Assembly: GCF_051014445.1 (NCBI RefSeq)
Contig: NC_135137.1
Span: 20,709,501 to 20,773,500 of the forward strand
DNA: 64,000 bases
Direction of reading: 5' to 3'
From: Colletes latitarsis
Taxonomy: Eukaryota > Arthropoda > Insecta > Hymenoptera > Colletidae
In this document: positions 36,083-51,466 of the stretch, piece by piece
How the letters are laid out: each line of letters opens with the position of its first letter
How positions within the stretch are numbered: position 1 is the first letter of the stretch
The notes under the pieces: model-generated
Seen by the model: the letters and a program-made list of their open reading frames with translations, nothing else
What the model was told of the DNA's origin: nothing
The model's database searches: none
Program-made: the position numbers and the translations under genes

Positions 36083-38525
36083 TATATGTGTATGCATGTA
36101 TGTATGTATAACAGAAAAGAAAAAAACACAAAAAATATTATTTTAATTTAACGCAACCTTAATTTAATAAATTATAATTTCTAATAATATATTTTTTCAT
36201 GTAAAGCCACTATATTTCTTTCATTATTCTTTCGCGTCATTACTTTAAGGTAATTTAGGTTTTAAATATGTTAAGCAAAAATCATGTTATCCAGTGCTGT
36301 ACAAAGGTTTTCGCAATTTTCTTATCGTGTTAGAGCGAAAGCGTGTTATAGGGGATATGATGCCGTGTTGTAGGGGACAAGCATCCCTGTATAGGGAAAT
36401 TCTCTTTTACAAATGTCGACGGAATCCCGACGTAACACCTGTATTCACGAGTTGTTATTAATGAAGTTGAAGGTAGACGATCAACAACACAAGATTCACA
36501 CGTAACCAGTCTTCCGAATTCAAGGACACTTCAATTTGGCGACAAGCATGGGATGCTGCTCACGAAATACACGAAACTTTCGTCGTGAGAGTAGCACGTG
36601 AAATTTACTTACATAACCTAAATCGAGCACGTACTCTACCTCACTTACGGGCACGAACGTAAGGCGATTTCTACAGTCGATATCGCCGATTTTTACAAAA
36701 GGTAAGTTTTAACGTTTAAGTAAACAAAGCCTCTGTAAGTTTTATTTTCCATACTTCAAAAGTAAAAATAAATACATGAAAAAAGAAAAAAACGTTCTTG
36801 ACAAGTCCTATAAAATACTTGAGTTCAGTTTGTTCATAATTCATCGGTAAAAGAATCTAATGTTCTCTATGTTATCCGATACACAAGATATAAAGTCAGT
36901 TTCTCCTTTCATTATTAGATGCGTTGACTTTAATTTTATAAATTATGATGATAAGTATGATGATTTTACAGAAAGTAAAAATTATTTTTAATATTAAAGA
37001 TTTCCTATATAAAGACAAGAAGGATATTTTTACCAATATCTATCTATCTATCTATCTTAATATTCTTCCCACTTGGCCCACTTACTTTAACGAGTCTGAG
37101 TAAATCATCAATGTACTATCTCTATTTTTATTAATAAAAATAATAGTTGGATAACATAGAACTTAATATTTTATTAGTCACACCGCTAATAAAATGAATC
37201 TGCGATTCCATATCCAAAGATATAGTATAAGCTAGAAAATTCAGATTATTCAAGTTACTTCTATCACTCGTCAAATTTTTTATGAAATTCTATGCTAATT
37301 CATGCTCTTTAAAATATAATTATAATCTACTGGGACTTTTAGTTAACTTATGTTTTAATAAATCAATAATCAAAGTATCTATAATTAATATTAAAATCAA
37401 ATAAGAGTGTCGAAATAGTATTAATATTATCTTTTCTTAACACTATCAGTCTCTGATATTTAAATCTGTTATCACCTTGTTCGAATAATTTATTACTAGC
37501 TTTGATAATATATTTTGGGATGGATTTTTTAAGAATGGAATAAAAGGAATTCAATTGCGAATTTTTATGAGGAATAAAGGGATATTATTATACTATCAAC
37601 ATGTATATCGTTCTTTAACTTGCCCATTTAGATATTTATATACTTGTATGAATATAAACCCATACTAAAATCATGTAAATATCTAAATCATTTTTAAATC
37701 TATGATTTGGAAAATTTTAGGGACTTGGAACTTAATTCATCTTTTATCTTACAGTTTTATCACACTTTAGAAGATAAAAATCATAATTAAACTTACATAT
37801 ACATAAATAATAATTTAATTTATTTTGCATAAAAACAGTCCTCTTCGTGCCTTTATATTTTCATTTTCTATGACCAAAAATTCGAAATTCGTTTCATTTT
37901 TACAAAAAAAGTGATTGGGATGTCCCAATCGGTAAGTATCATTTGTCGATTATCTTAAATATCTTATTATATTTTTTATATACTAAATTTTCAAACCTCT
38001 TTACCTTGATATCTTCTTTTTCATGTAATTTGAATACTTTTCTAAAGTAATCTTTTGTAAAATGTTCTGTTAATCTAAATTATCTAATAAATCTATATCA
38101 GAATTAGTTAATTCTGTTATAAGATAAGTGAAATCAATAAAGACGAAGTTGCCAATATCAATTAAGTCAACTACTTTTGGTAATACATTTGGTTAAACAT
38201 TCTTTCTTATTTTTTATCTCTGAATTTCGAGATTACACAGATTAAAAAAATTTGTCTCTCTTTATTATTGTATCTATTTTTTCAGAGGGTAAATAGGTTC
38301 GTCATCCCCTTCTTCATTTGGCTTATCTTCATTTTCTTTCTTTCTTTCTTTATTTGAAATTTGAAAAGTCTATTATTAACTTTTATTAACTTAACCCAGA
38401 CCTAACCAGACCACAATTCATCTTTCATATATTACTTCTAAATTCTTTCTTATTAATACTTTTCTGTATTAAAAAGTAAGTAGTCTTTCGTGTGATGCTT
38501 ATTCAACATTCTTACTACAGCTTGG

Positions 38526-38566
<41 letters not shown>

Positions 38567-39311
38567 CTTTTTTTTACCAAGAATAAAGTTATTTAAGAAG
38601 TTTATGCAGAAAATTTCACGTGAAAAATTTATTTTCTTAGAAAAGTACAACGTAGAACTATATATGATATGTTGTTTGTTTATAAAATCATCAATAACTA
38701 CGTATAAATATGGAAATATGGAATTATTCTATATTCTAACATTTAAACGACATTATACATACAATAATTGTATTAATCATATATCCAAGCTAACCAGTTT
38801 AGCCAGCATATGGACTTCTTTAACGGTTCTCCGTATTCCTTCAAATAGCATGTCATTAGTGTTGTACGCACTGCATCTCATATTATACGCAATTAATGTG
38901 ACTTTTATACATATTATGCAACTGTATTATATCAACAAAGGGTGTACAAACCCGTAAATAAATAAATAAATAAATAAATAAGTATTAAAAAAAGGGTAAC
39001 GTGGAACTTGAAATGATTTTTTAGTTATTTTCTTTGGGTATTAAAGTAGATTTCATTGGATGTAAGAGTAGATGTAATTGGACAGTTAAGTATTTTTTAT
39101 TATACTGTTAAAGCAATGTGTTTTAAGGGGAGGAGGTTTAAACACCTCGCCTAACCTAACCTCGTCCGGATCTCGAGGGAAGGAACGCTGGGCAAATGGA
39201 AAATAATCGGTGCAAGTTGAATTTATTTTCGCTTAGTCGCCTTATACGATTAAGCCGTTTATTTCTTAAATTTTACTCTTAATTACAATAGATAGAAGAA
39301 AATAATTTTCT

Positions 39312-39923
39312 AATTTGTTGATGGAGACTTCGTTAAAAAGTAATTATTAACGTTTAAAGTTCCGTCGGTAAAATGCGCAAGATTTCGGGGGTACGTCTAT
39401 TCCACTAAAAATGATTGTAATTGACCCCCGCAACCGCAAATAATTTTTCCAAAACGATTTGAATTGAATTCTTTTTTCCGTCGAACAACCGTTTTCACAC
39501 CTTCTCGAATTTTTTTCTAGAAAGTGGGTAGGATTTCTGGGGTATGTCTATTCACCAAAAATGATTGTAATTTACCCCCACAGCTAACAATATTTTTTTC
39601 AGAACGATTTGAAATATTTTAATTTCGTCGAAAAATTTCACACCTTCTCGAATTTTTTTCTAGAAAGTGGGTAGGATTTCGAGGGTATGTGTCATTACAC
39701 AATTACCAAAAATGATCGTAATTGACCCCCGCAACCGAAAATAATTTTTCCAAAACGATTTGAATTGAATTTTTTTTTCTCTGTCACCTAATTAGATTTT
39801 CGGTAAGGAATTTTTTTCTCGAAAATGCGTAGGATCTCGGGGGTATGTGTAATGACCAAAAATTATTGTAATTTACCCTCACAACCGAAAATAATTTTTT
39901 TAGAACGATTTGAAAAATTTTTT
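39312..39923. mobile_element. Truncated inverted-repeat-element relative, unit 5 copy
   Basis: No difference from the unit 1 copy was noticed. Confidence 0.75.
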
Positions 39924-40394
39924 ACCTCTTGTTTTATAGTTGTTCCTTCCGATCCATAGGCATATAATTTATGAAAAATCTTTTAAATGTTTCATATAAA
40001 TCTTGGCAAGAATTAAATTTTCTGTAAAAAAAAATTAAATAAATTTGTTCTCTGCCTTCTCTAGAAAAGAAAAAATTAAATGAGATGAAATCTTATACAT
40101 TACATGCTTACTTAAATCGCATTGAAAACGAATACCACAAATGTTTCAGAATAATCTGCAAAATGGTCTCACTCGCAAAGGGTTAATTGAGAAATAAATG
40201 TTTGGTAATTGAAAACGGGTAAGCAGGTTATTAACCAGCTGTTTTTTTCGCTAAGACAAATTGAAAACTCGGTTCTAACAAGGAAAAGTTGGAATGGTAC
40301 CCGGTTTTGGGTTAGGTTTTACTTTAAGATATGTATTATTAAAGTTATTACAGGTACTATTTTCAGAAATAGAACTATATTCTATTCACCACTA

Positions 40395-40491
40395 ATCACC
40401 GTGGCCGTGAGTGATAAGGTGTTTGCCTGCAAGTTCGAGCTTCTTCTTTTGCTCTGCAGATTCGAACCCTGGTAGAACAAATCTTTTTTTT
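40395..40491 (+). pseudogene. tRNA-like sequence, unit 5 copy
   Basis: No difference from the unit 1 copy was noticed. Confidence 0.45.
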
Positions 40492-42543
40492 ATTTTTTCA
40501 ATCATATTTTCGTACAATCGTACATAACATGTTACATTATATTTTTGTATGCCCTTCGAATATTTCTTTTTTAAAGTTGAATTTAACCAAAATTACATTT
40601 ACAACATAATATGTTATTTTCAATGTACGAAGTACATGAATCTGGATGGTACTTTTCGTAAAAACAGTCAAAACATAAAAATTTCAAGCACCACGTGCAT
40701 CTAACGAAAGTTCTGTTTTAAAAGAAATTACAAAATTTTCTATTTAATGATGATGATGGAATGGAATGACCGCTTCATTTACATTGATAAAATGTGAACG
40801 ATTTTCGGATAGTCGTACCTCGTACTTTTTACCTTATACTTGAGGTAAAAAGGGGTATAACCGGGTAAAACAGTTTTATGACATTACCTGCTAACTCATG
40901 TTACTGTTCTGATGAAAATGAAACGCTATGTTTTGTATTCGACTATGTCCTTTTAAAATTTTTAATCCAACCCATACTTTGTATTAAACTGGCAAACGGG
41001 ATCACTTTTCTTTTGTGGTTTAAACGGTTTGATGGTGCACATTATGCAAAGTTAAGCCAAATCAAACATATAATATATTCAGTTCGTCATAACAAATTGA
41101 TAATTATACGGTTATCTAAAAACATATCGAGGAAAATCATTATTAATTAATTTCTGCAACTATTAATTCTACTACTAAGTTTTGTTTATGTTACAAAAAT
41201 AAGATAATAACTCTTCTTATTGAAAAATCCCACAGCGTGCACGATACTGGCAAAGAGTGGATTCTCATTTTAATTTATTAATTTTCAATCTTAAACTATT
41301 GATTTTGAAAAATCGTATTAATAATATACATATGTTACGCTCACATATAAGAATAATAATAAGAAAAAAATTTCTTTTTTTTGTCAATAATTAAAATATG
41401 ATATGATATGGTTTTAAAACCCATTTATTTTCGTAAAATAAATTTTACAAAATTTCTTTTTCAAACTACTTACGTACTTTGCTTATGTGCGCCTACATCG
41501 TCATGTGCGTCGGAAAGTAAAAATGCCTGGGCAGTCAGTCGAGAATCTCGACTCGAGATTCCAAATCGTATGCCGTTGACGGGAGGTCGGATTTCAGTTG
41601 TTAAGAGCGAGAAGGCAAATGTGAGCCTTTCTCTCTCGACTCTCACGAGGCGGTCCGAAATTACTTCGGGCAGCGTCAGTTTGCCTTTGTCGACTTTCCG
41701 AAACATTACGAGCTCACGTACGCGCGAGAGAGCACACTATGCACACACTTCGGTGCACTTCTGGCACCTCTGATTTCAGACACTTCCTCTAAACCAATGA
41801 AAAAACTTTTCGAACAAAAGTTACACAGAAATGACAACACTTGACAAGAAATTGCAATAGTAGAAATTAGCAAAACAGTTTTTATTCAACAAGAAATCAA
41901 GGTCGTTTCAATTTTTTTTTAACAAAAATATATAATTTTTGTCTATCGATTTGTTTGTTGTATCTTTGTATTCTCTTTAAAAAAAAAGTGTAAGAGGTCT
42001 TAGGTCGAAAATTGACTGGAATTCTTTAGAAGCTATGATTTTTGTTCCGAATTCCCATTCACGCGACACACTGTCTCCGCTCCGCCGCCCCCGGAGGAGG
42101 ATTAAACTTCATTAAATAAACGAAAAAATACAGTTTGAAACCCTCCTATAACACGGTAGATCGGTTCCTATAAAATGCCGTGTTGTCTGAAACCGTGTTA
42201 TATGAGACCTAACCCAGAGCCAGTTCACTCGAAAAGGGAGGGGAGTTATGGTCCGAAAACTTATTAAAAACGAATATTTTTTTTTAATTCAATGACAGAA
42301 TTTACCACACAGTATTTGTTTAAATAAGTAATATATTTAACATAACAGGAAATAATTAAATAAATATGAATGAGCGCAAGCAGGCTGTTGCAGCTCGTAA
42401 TGCAAATCGAAACGTAACATACGAGAAACGTCGCGAGAAGGCGTCCCCAAGACGAAAGAAACAAAACGACCTATTTTATATTATAAACACATATAGATCG
42501 CTTTCTCACATTCTACATAAGCAATTTAATTTTTCTATGTATA

Positions 42544-43774
42544 CAGGGTGTTCGACCACCCCTGGGAAAAATTTTAATGGGAGATTCTAGAGGCCAAAAT
42601 AAGACGAAAATCAAGAATACCAATTTGTTGATGGAGGCTTCGTTAAAAAGTTATTAACAATTAAATTAAAAAATTTCAAATCGTTTTGGAAAAATTATTT
42701 TCGGTTGCCAATTCGGGGGTCAATTACAATCATTTTTTATGAATACACATATCCCCGACAATCCTACCCTCCTTCGAGAAAAAAATTCGGGTAGGTGGTG
42801 AAATTTCTCTTCTTGGCGAAAAAAAGAATTTTTCAAATCGTTCTAAAAATATTATTTCCGATTGCAAGGGTCGATTATAATCATTTTTTATGAATAGATA
42901 TACCCCGGAAATCCTACCCAGTTTGGAGAAAAAAATTCGAGAAGGTGTGAAATTTTTCAACAAAATTAAAAAATTTTAAATCGTTCTAAAAAAATTATTT
43001 CTGATTGCAGGGACCAATTATAATAATTTTTGGTCGATAGACATACCCTCGAAATCGTAACCATTTTCGAGAAAAAAATTCCTTACCGAAAATATAATTT
43101 CAGGCGAAAAATGCTTCCCGTAAATTTTATGTTTGAATCTTTAAAACACCATAACTTCCGAACGGATTGGACGATTTTAATGTTAAGAAAGCCAAACGCC
43201 GCGTATTTTAGTGTAGAATATGTAACAATTATAAAAATATTGGAAAGGTTGTTCCTTGGCCCCGTAATGTTAGAAAACCCCCATAAAAATGGTCCAATTT
43301 TCAACTTATATAGCCATAACTCCTATAATAGTGAATATATTTCAATGAAACTTTTTTCTCAAGTAGAGCCCATAGGTACCTGCAAAAAAGTATTAAACAA
43401 CTTTTCTGTAGGACGTCAAGCGAAATTATTAAAAATCAAAAACGAATTTTTAAGAAAAATCAACAGGGGATAGGTAGGTAGGTAGGTAGGTAGGTAGGTA
43501 GGTGCCTAAATTTTTCGGCGAAATTGAAAAGTTTCAAATCGTTCTGGAAAAATTATTTTCGGTTGCGGAGGTAAATTATAATCATTTTCGGTGAATAGAC
43601 ATACTCCCGAAATCTTACCCACTTTCGAGAAAAAATTCAGTATTGGCGGAACTTTAAACGTTAATAACTTTTTAACGAAGCCACCATCAACAAATTGGTA
43701 TTCTTGATTTTCGTCTTATTTTGGCCTCTAGAATCTCCCATTAATATTTTTCCCAAGGGTGGCCGAACACCCTG
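42544..43774. mobile_element. Terminal-inverted-repeat element, unit 5 copy
   Basis: No difference from the unit 1 copy was noticed, including the (GGTA)n length. Confidence 0.85.
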
Positions 43775-46217
43775 TATATGTGTATGCATGTATGTATGTA
43801 TAACAGAAAAGAAAAAAACACAAAAAATATTATTTTAATTTAACGCAACCTTAATTTAATAAATTATAATTTCTAATAATATATTTTTTCATGTAAAGCC
43901 ACTATATTTCTTTCATTATTCTTTCGCGTCATTACTTTAAGGTAATTTAGGTTTTAAATATGTTAAGCAAAAATCATGTTATCCAGTGCTGTACAAAGGT
44001 TTTCGCAATTTTCTTATCGTGTTAGAGCGAAAGCGTGTTATAGGGGATATGATGCCGTGTTGTAGGGGACAAGCATCCCTGTATAGGGAAATTCTCTTTT
44101 ACAAATGTCGACGGAATCCCGACGTAACACCTGTATTCACGAGTTGTTATTAATGAAGTTGAAGGTAGACGATCAACAACACAAGATTCACACGTAACCA
44201 GTCTTCCGAATTCAAGGACACTTCAATTTGGCGACAAGCATGGGATGCTGCTCACGAAATACACGAAACTTTCGTCGTGAGAGTAGCACGTGAAATTTAC
44301 TTACATAACCTAAATCGAGCACGTACTCTACCTCACTTACGGGCACGAACGTAAGGCGATTTCTACAGTCGATATCGCCGATTTTTACAAAAGGTAAGTT
44401 TTAACGTTTAAGTAAACAAAGCCTCTGTAAGTTTTATTTTCCATACTTCAAAAGTAAAAATAAATACATGAAAAAAGAAAAAAACGTTCTTGACAAGTCC
44501 TATAAAATACTTGAGTTCAGTTTGTTCATAATTCATCGGTAAAAGAATCTAATGTTCTCTATGTTATCCGATACACAAGATATAAAGTCAGTTTCTCCTT
44601 TCATTATTAGATGCGTTGACTTTAATTTTATAAATTATGATGATAAGTATGATGATTTTACAGAAAGTAAAAATTATTTTTAATATTAAAGATTTCCTAT
44701 ATAAAGACAAGAAGGATATTTTTACCAATATCTATCTATCTATCTATCTTAATATTCTTCCCACTTGGCCCACTTACTTTAACGAGTCTGAGTAAATCAT
44801 CAATGTACTATCTCTATTTTTATTAATAAAAATAATAGTTGGATAACATAGAACTTAATATTTTATTAGTCACACCGCTAATAAAATGAATCTGCGATTC
44901 CATATCCAAAGATATAGTATAAGCTAGAAAATTCAGATTATTCAAGTTACTTCTATCACTCGTCAAATTTTTTATGAAATTCTATGCTAATTCATGCTCT
45001 TTAAAATATAATTATAATCTACTGGGACTTTTAGTTAACTTATGTTTTAATAAATCAATAATCAAAGTATCTATAATTAATATTAAAATCAAATAAGAGT
45101 GTCGAAATAGTATTAATATTATCTTTTCTTAACACTATCAGTCTCTGATATTTAAATCTGTTATCACCTTGTTCGAATAATTTATTACTAGCTTTGATAA
45201 TATATTTTGGGATGGATTTTTTAAGAATGGAATAAAAGGAATTCAATTGCGAATTTTTATGAGGAATAAAGGGATATTATTATACTATCAACATGTATAT
45301 CGTTCTTTAACTTGCCCATTTAGATATTTATATACTTGTATGAATATAAACCCATACTAAAATCATGTAAATATCTAAATCATTTTTAAATCTATGATTT
45401 GGAAAATTTTAGGGACTTGGAACTTAATTCATCTTTTATCTTACAGTTTTATCACACTTTAGAAGATAAAAATCATAATTAAACTTACATATACATAAAT
45501 AATAATTTAATTTATTTTGCATAAAAACAGTCCTCTTCGTGCCTTTATATTTTCATTTTCTATGACCAAAAATTCGAAATTCGTTTCATTTTTACAAAAA
45601 AAGTGATTGGGATGTCCCAATCGGTAAGTATCATTTGTCGATTATCTTAAATATCTTATTATATTTTTTATATACTAAATTTTCAAACCTCTTTACCTTG
45701 ATATCTTCTTTTTCATGTAATTTGAATACTTTTCTAAAGTAATCTTTTGTAAAATGTTCTGTTAATCTAAATTATCTAATAAATCTATATCAGAATTAGT
45801 TAATTCTGTTATAAGATAAGTGAAATCAATAAAGACGAAGTTGCCAATATCAATTAAGTCAACTACTTTTGGTAATACATTTGGTTAAACATTCTTTCTT
45901 ATTTTTTATCTCTGAATTTCGAGATTACACAGATTAAAAAAATTTGTCTCTCTTTATTATTGTATCTATTTTTTCAGAGGGTAAATAGGTTCGTCATCCC
46001 CTTCTTCATTTGGCTTATCTTCATTTTCTTTCTTTCTTTCTTTATTTGAAATTTGAAAAGTCTATTATTAACTTTTATTAACTTAACCCAGACCTAACCA
46101 GACCACAATTCATCTTTCATATATTACTTCTAAATTCTTTCTTATTAATACTTTTCTGTATTAAAAAGTAAGTAGTCTTTCGTGTGATGCTTATTCAACA
46201 TTCTTACTACAGCTTGG

Positions 46218-46258
<41 letters not shown>

Positions 46259-47003
46259 CTTTTTTTTACCAAGAATAAAGTTATTTAAGAAGTTTATGCA
46301 GAAAATTTCACGTGAAAAATTTATTTTCTTAGAAAAGTACAACGTAGAACTATATATGATATGTTGTTTGTTTATAAAATCATCAATAACTACGTATAAA
46401 TATGGAAATATGGAATTATTCTATATTCTAACATTTAAACGACATTATACATACAATAATTGTATTAATCATATATCCAAGCTAACCAGTTTAGCCAGCA
46501 TATGGACTTCTTTAACGGTTCTCCGTATTCCTTCAAATAGCATGTCATTAGTGTTGTACGCACTGCATCTCATATTATACGCAATTAATGTGACTTTTAT
46601 ACATATTATGCAACTGTATTATATCAACAAAGGGTGTACAAACCCGTAAATAAATAAATAAATAAATAAATAAGTATTAAAAAAAGGGTAACGTGGAACT
46701 TGAAATGATTTTTTAGTTATTTTCTTTGGGTATTAAAGTAGATTTCATTGGATGTAAGAGTAGATGTAATTGGACAGTTAAGTATTTTTTATTATACTGT
46801 TAAAGCAATGTGTTTTAAGGGGAGGAGGTTTAAACACCTCGCCTAACCTAACCTCGTCCGGATCTCGAGGGAAGGAACGCTGGGCAAATGGAAAATAATC
46901 GGTGCAAGTTGAATTTATTTTCGCTTAGTCGCCTTATACGATTAAGCCGTTTATTTCTTAAATTTTACTCTTAATTACAATAGATAGAAGAAAATAATTT
47001 TCT

Positions 47004-47615
47004 AATTTGTTGATGGAGACTTCGTTAAAAAGTAATTATTAACGTTTAAAGTTCCGTCGGTAAAATGCGCAAGATTTCGGGGGTACGTCTATTCCACTAA
47101 AAATGATTGTAATTGACCCCCGCAACCGCAAATAATTTTTCCAAAACGATTTGAATTGAATTCTTTTTTCCGTCGAACAACCGTTTTCACACCTTCTCGA
47201 ATTTTTTTCTAGAAAGTGGGTAGGATTTCTGGGGTATGTCTATTCACCAAAAATGATTGTAATTTACCCCCACAGCTAACAATATTTTTTTCAGAACGAT
47301 TTGAAATATTTTAATTTCGTCGAAAAATTTCACACCTTCTCGAATTTTTTTCTAGAAAGTGGGTAGGATTTCGAGGGTATGTGTCATTACACAATTACCA
47401 AAAATGATCGTAATTGACCCCCGCAACCGAAAATAATTTTTCCAAAACGATTTGAATTGAATTTTTTTTTCTCTGTCACCTAATTAGATTTTCGGTAAGG
47501 AATTTTTTTCTCGAAAATGCGTAGGATCTCGGGGGTATGTGTAATGACCAAAAATTATTGTAATTTACCCTCACAACCGAAAATAATTTTTTTAGAACGA
47601 TTTGAAAAATTTTTT
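47004..47615. mobile_element. Truncated inverted-repeat-element relative, unit 6 copy
   Basis: No difference from the unit 1 copy was noticed. Confidence 0.75.
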
Positions 47616-48086
47616 ACCTCTTGTTTTATAGTTGTTCCTTCCGATCCATAGGCATATAATTTATGAAAAATCTTTTAAATGTTTCATATAAATCTTGGCA
47701 AGAATTAAATTTTCTGTAAAAAAAAATTAAATAAATTTGTTCTCTGCCTTCTCTAGAAAAGAAAAAATTAAATGAGATGAAATCTTATACATTACATGCT
47801 TACTTAAATCGCATTGAAAACGAATACCACAAATGTTTCAGAATAATCTGCAAAATGGTCTCACTCGCAAAGGGTTAATTGAGAAATAAATGTTTGGTAA
47901 TTGAAAACGGGTAAGCAGGTTATTAACCAGCTGTTTTTTTCGCTAAGACAAATTGAAAACTCGGTTCTAACAAGGAAAAGTTGGAATGGTACCCGGTTTT
48001 GGGTTAGGTTTTACTTTAAGATATGTATTATTAAAGTTATTACAGGTACTATTTTCAGAAATAGAACTATATTCTATTCACCACTA

Positions 48087-48183
48087 ATCACCGTGGCCGT
48101 GAGTGATAAGGTGTTTGCCTGCAAGTTCGAGCTTCTTCTTTTGCTCTGCAGATTCGAACCCTGGTAGAACAAATCTTTTTTTT
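48087..48183 (+). pseudogene. tRNA-like sequence, unit 6 copy
   Basis: No difference from the unit 1 copy was noticed. Confidence 0.45.
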
Positions 48184-50235
48184 ATTTTTTCAATCATATT
48201 TTCGTACAATCGTACATAACATGTTACATTATATTTTTGTATGCCCTTCGAATATTTCTTTTTTAAAGTTGAATTTAACCAAAATTACATTTACAACATA
48301 ATATGTTATTTTCAATGTACGAAGTACATGAATCTGGATGGTACTTTTCGTAAAAACAGTCAAAACATAAAAATTTCAAGCACCACGTGCATCTAACGAA
48401 AGTTCTGTTTTAAAAGAAATTACAAAATTTTCTATTTAATGATGATGATGGAATGGAATGACCGCTTCATTTACATTGATAAAATGTGAACGATTTTCGG
48501 ATAGTCGTACCTCGTACTTTTTACCTTATACTTGAGGTAAAAAGGGGTATAACCGGGTAAAACAGTTTTATGACATTACCTGCTAACTCATGTTACTGTT
48601 CTGATGAAAATGAAACGCTATGTTTTGTATTCGACTATGTCCTTTTAAAATTTTTAATCCAACCCATACTTTGTATTAAACTGGCAAACGGGATCACTTT
48701 TCTTTTGTGGTTTAAACGGTTTGATGGTGCACATTATGCAAAGTTAAGCCAAATCAAACATATAATATATTCAGTTCGTCATAACAAATTGATAATTATA
48801 CGGTTATCTAAAAACATATCGAGGAAAATCATTATTAATTAATTTCTGCAACTATTAATTCTACTACTAAGTTTTGTTTATGTTACAAAAATAAGATAAT
48901 AACTCTTCTTATTGAAAAATCCCACAGCGTGCACGATACTGGCAAAGAGTGGATTCTCATTTTAATTTATTAATTTTCAATCTTAAACTATTGATTTTGA
49001 AAAATCGTATTAATAATATACATATGTTACGCTCACATATAAGAATAATAATAAGAAAAAAATTTCTTTTTTTTGTCAATAATTAAAATATGATATGATA
49101 TGGTTTTAAAACCCATTTATTTTCGTAAAATAAATTTTACAAAATTTCTTTTTCAAACTACTTACGTACTTTGCTTATGTGCGCCTACATCGTCATGTGC
49201 GTCGGAAAGTAAAAATGCCTGGGCAGTCAGTCGAGAATCTCGACTCGAGATTCCAAATCGTATGCCGTTGACGGGAGGTCGGATTTCAGTTGTTAAGAGC
49301 GAGAAGGCAAATGTGAGCCTTTCTCTCTCGACTCTCACGAGGCGGTCCGAAATTACTTCGGGCAGCGTCAGTTTGCCTTTGTCGACTTTCCGAAACATTA
49401 CGAGCTCACGTACGCGCGAGAGAGCACACTATGCACACACTTCGGTGCACTTCTGGCACCTCTGATTTCAGACACTTCCTCTAAACCAATGAAAAAACTT
49501 TTCGAACAAAAGTTACACAGAAATGACAACACTTGACAAGAAATTGCAATAGTAGAAATTAGCAAAACAGTTTTTATTCAACAAGAAATCAAGGTCGTTT
49601 CAATTTTTTTTTAACAAAAATATATAATTTTTGTCTATCGATTTGTTTGTTGTATCTTTGTATTCTCTTTAAAAAAAAAGTGTAAGAGGTCTTAGGTCGA
49701 AAATTGACTGGAATTCTTTAGAAGCTATGATTTTTGTTCCGAATTCCCATTCACGCGACACACTGTCTCCGCTCCGCCGCCCCCGGAGGAGGATTAAACT
49801 TCATTAAATAAACGAAAAAATACAGTTTGAAACCCTCCTATAACACGGTAGATCGGTTCCTATAAAATGCCGTGTTGTCTGAAACCGTGTTATATGAGAC
49901 CTAACCCAGAGCCAGTTCACTCGAAAAGGGAGGGGAGTTATGGTCCGAAAACTTATTAAAAACGAATATTTTTTTTTAATTCAATGACAGAATTTACCAC
50001 ACAGTATTTGTTTAAATAAGTAATATATTTAACATAACAGGAAATAATTAAATAAATATGAATGAGCGCAAGCAGGCTGTTGCAGCTCGTAATGCAAATC
50101 GAAACGTAACATACGAGAAACGTCGCGAGAAGGCGTCCCCAAGACGAAAGAAACAAAACGACCTATTTTATATTATAAACACATATAGATCGCTTTCTCA
50201 CATTCTACATAAGCAATTTAATTTTTCTATGTATA

Positions 50236-51466
50236 CAGGGTGTTCGACCACCCCTGGGAAAAATTTTAATGGGAGATTCTAGAGGCCAAAATAAGACGAA
50301 AATCAAGAATACCAATTTGTTGATGGAGGCTTCGTTAAAAAGTTATTAACAATTAAATTAAAAAATTTCAAATCGTTTTGGAAAAATTATTTTCGGTTGC
50401 CAATTCGGGGGTCAATTACAATCATTTTTTATGAATACACATATCCCCGACAATCCTACCCTCCTTCGAGAAAAAAATTCGGGTAGGTGGTGAAATTTCT
50501 CTTCTTGGCGAAAAAAAGAATTTTTCAAATCGTTCTAAAAATATTATTTCCGATTGCAAGGGTCGATTATAATCATTTTTTATGAATAGATATACCCCGG
50601 AAATCCTACCCAGTTTGGAGAAAAAAATTCGAGAAGGTGTGAAATTTTTCAACAAAATTAAAAAATTTTAAATCGTTCTAAAAAAATTATTTCTGATTGC
50701 AGGGACCAATTATAATAATTTTTGGTCGATAGACATACCCTCGAAATCGTAACCATTTTCGAGAAAAAAATTCCTTACCGAAAATATAATTTCAGGCGAA
50801 AAATGCTTCCCGTAAATTTTATGTTTGAATCTTTAAAACACCATAACTTCCGAACGGATTGGACGATTTTAATGTTAAGAAAGCCAAACGCCGCGTATTT
50901 TAGTGTAGAATATGTAACAATTATAAAAATATTGGAAAGGTTGTTCCTTGGCCCCGTAATGTTAGAAAACCCCCATAAAAATGGTCCAATTTTCAACTTA
51001 TATAGCCATAACTCCTATAATAGTGAATATATTTCAATGAAACTTTTTTCTCAAGTAGAGCCCATAGGTACCTGCAAAAAAGTATTAAACAACTTTTCTG
51101 TAGGACGTCAAGCGAAATTATTAAAAATCAAAAACGAATTTTTAAGAAAAATCAACAGGGGATAGGTAGGTAGGTAGGTAGGTAGGTAGGTAGGTGCCTA
51201 AATTTTTCGGCGAAATTGAAAAGTTTCAAATCGTTCTGGAAAAATTATTTTCGGTTGCGGAGGTAAATTATAATCATTTTCGGTGAATAGACATACTCCC
51301 GAAATCTTACCCACTTTCGAGAAAAAATTCAGTATTGGCGGAACTTTAAACGTTAATAACTTTTTAACGAAGCCACCATCAACAAATTGGTATTCTTGAT
51401 TTTCGTCTTATTTTGGCCTCTAGAATCTCCCATTAATATTTTTCCCAAGGGTGGCCGAACACCCTG
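50236..51466. mobile_element. Terminal-inverted-repeat element, unit 6 copy
   Basis: No difference from the unit 1 copy was noticed. Confidence 0.85.

Larger units (their letters stand above)
28472..36163 (+). repeat. Array unit 4 (7692 bp, (TGT)13)
   Basis: It carries (TGT)13 and (TAAA)6, T at relative 223 (28694) shared with unit 3, and T at relative 2611 (31085) shared with units 5 and 6. Confidence 0.95.
36164..43855 (+). repeat. Array unit 5 (7692 bp, (TGT)13)
   Basis: It carries (TGT)13 and (TAAA)6, C at relative 223 and T at relative 2611 (38777). I saw no difference from unit 6 at the sites I compared. Confidence 0.95.
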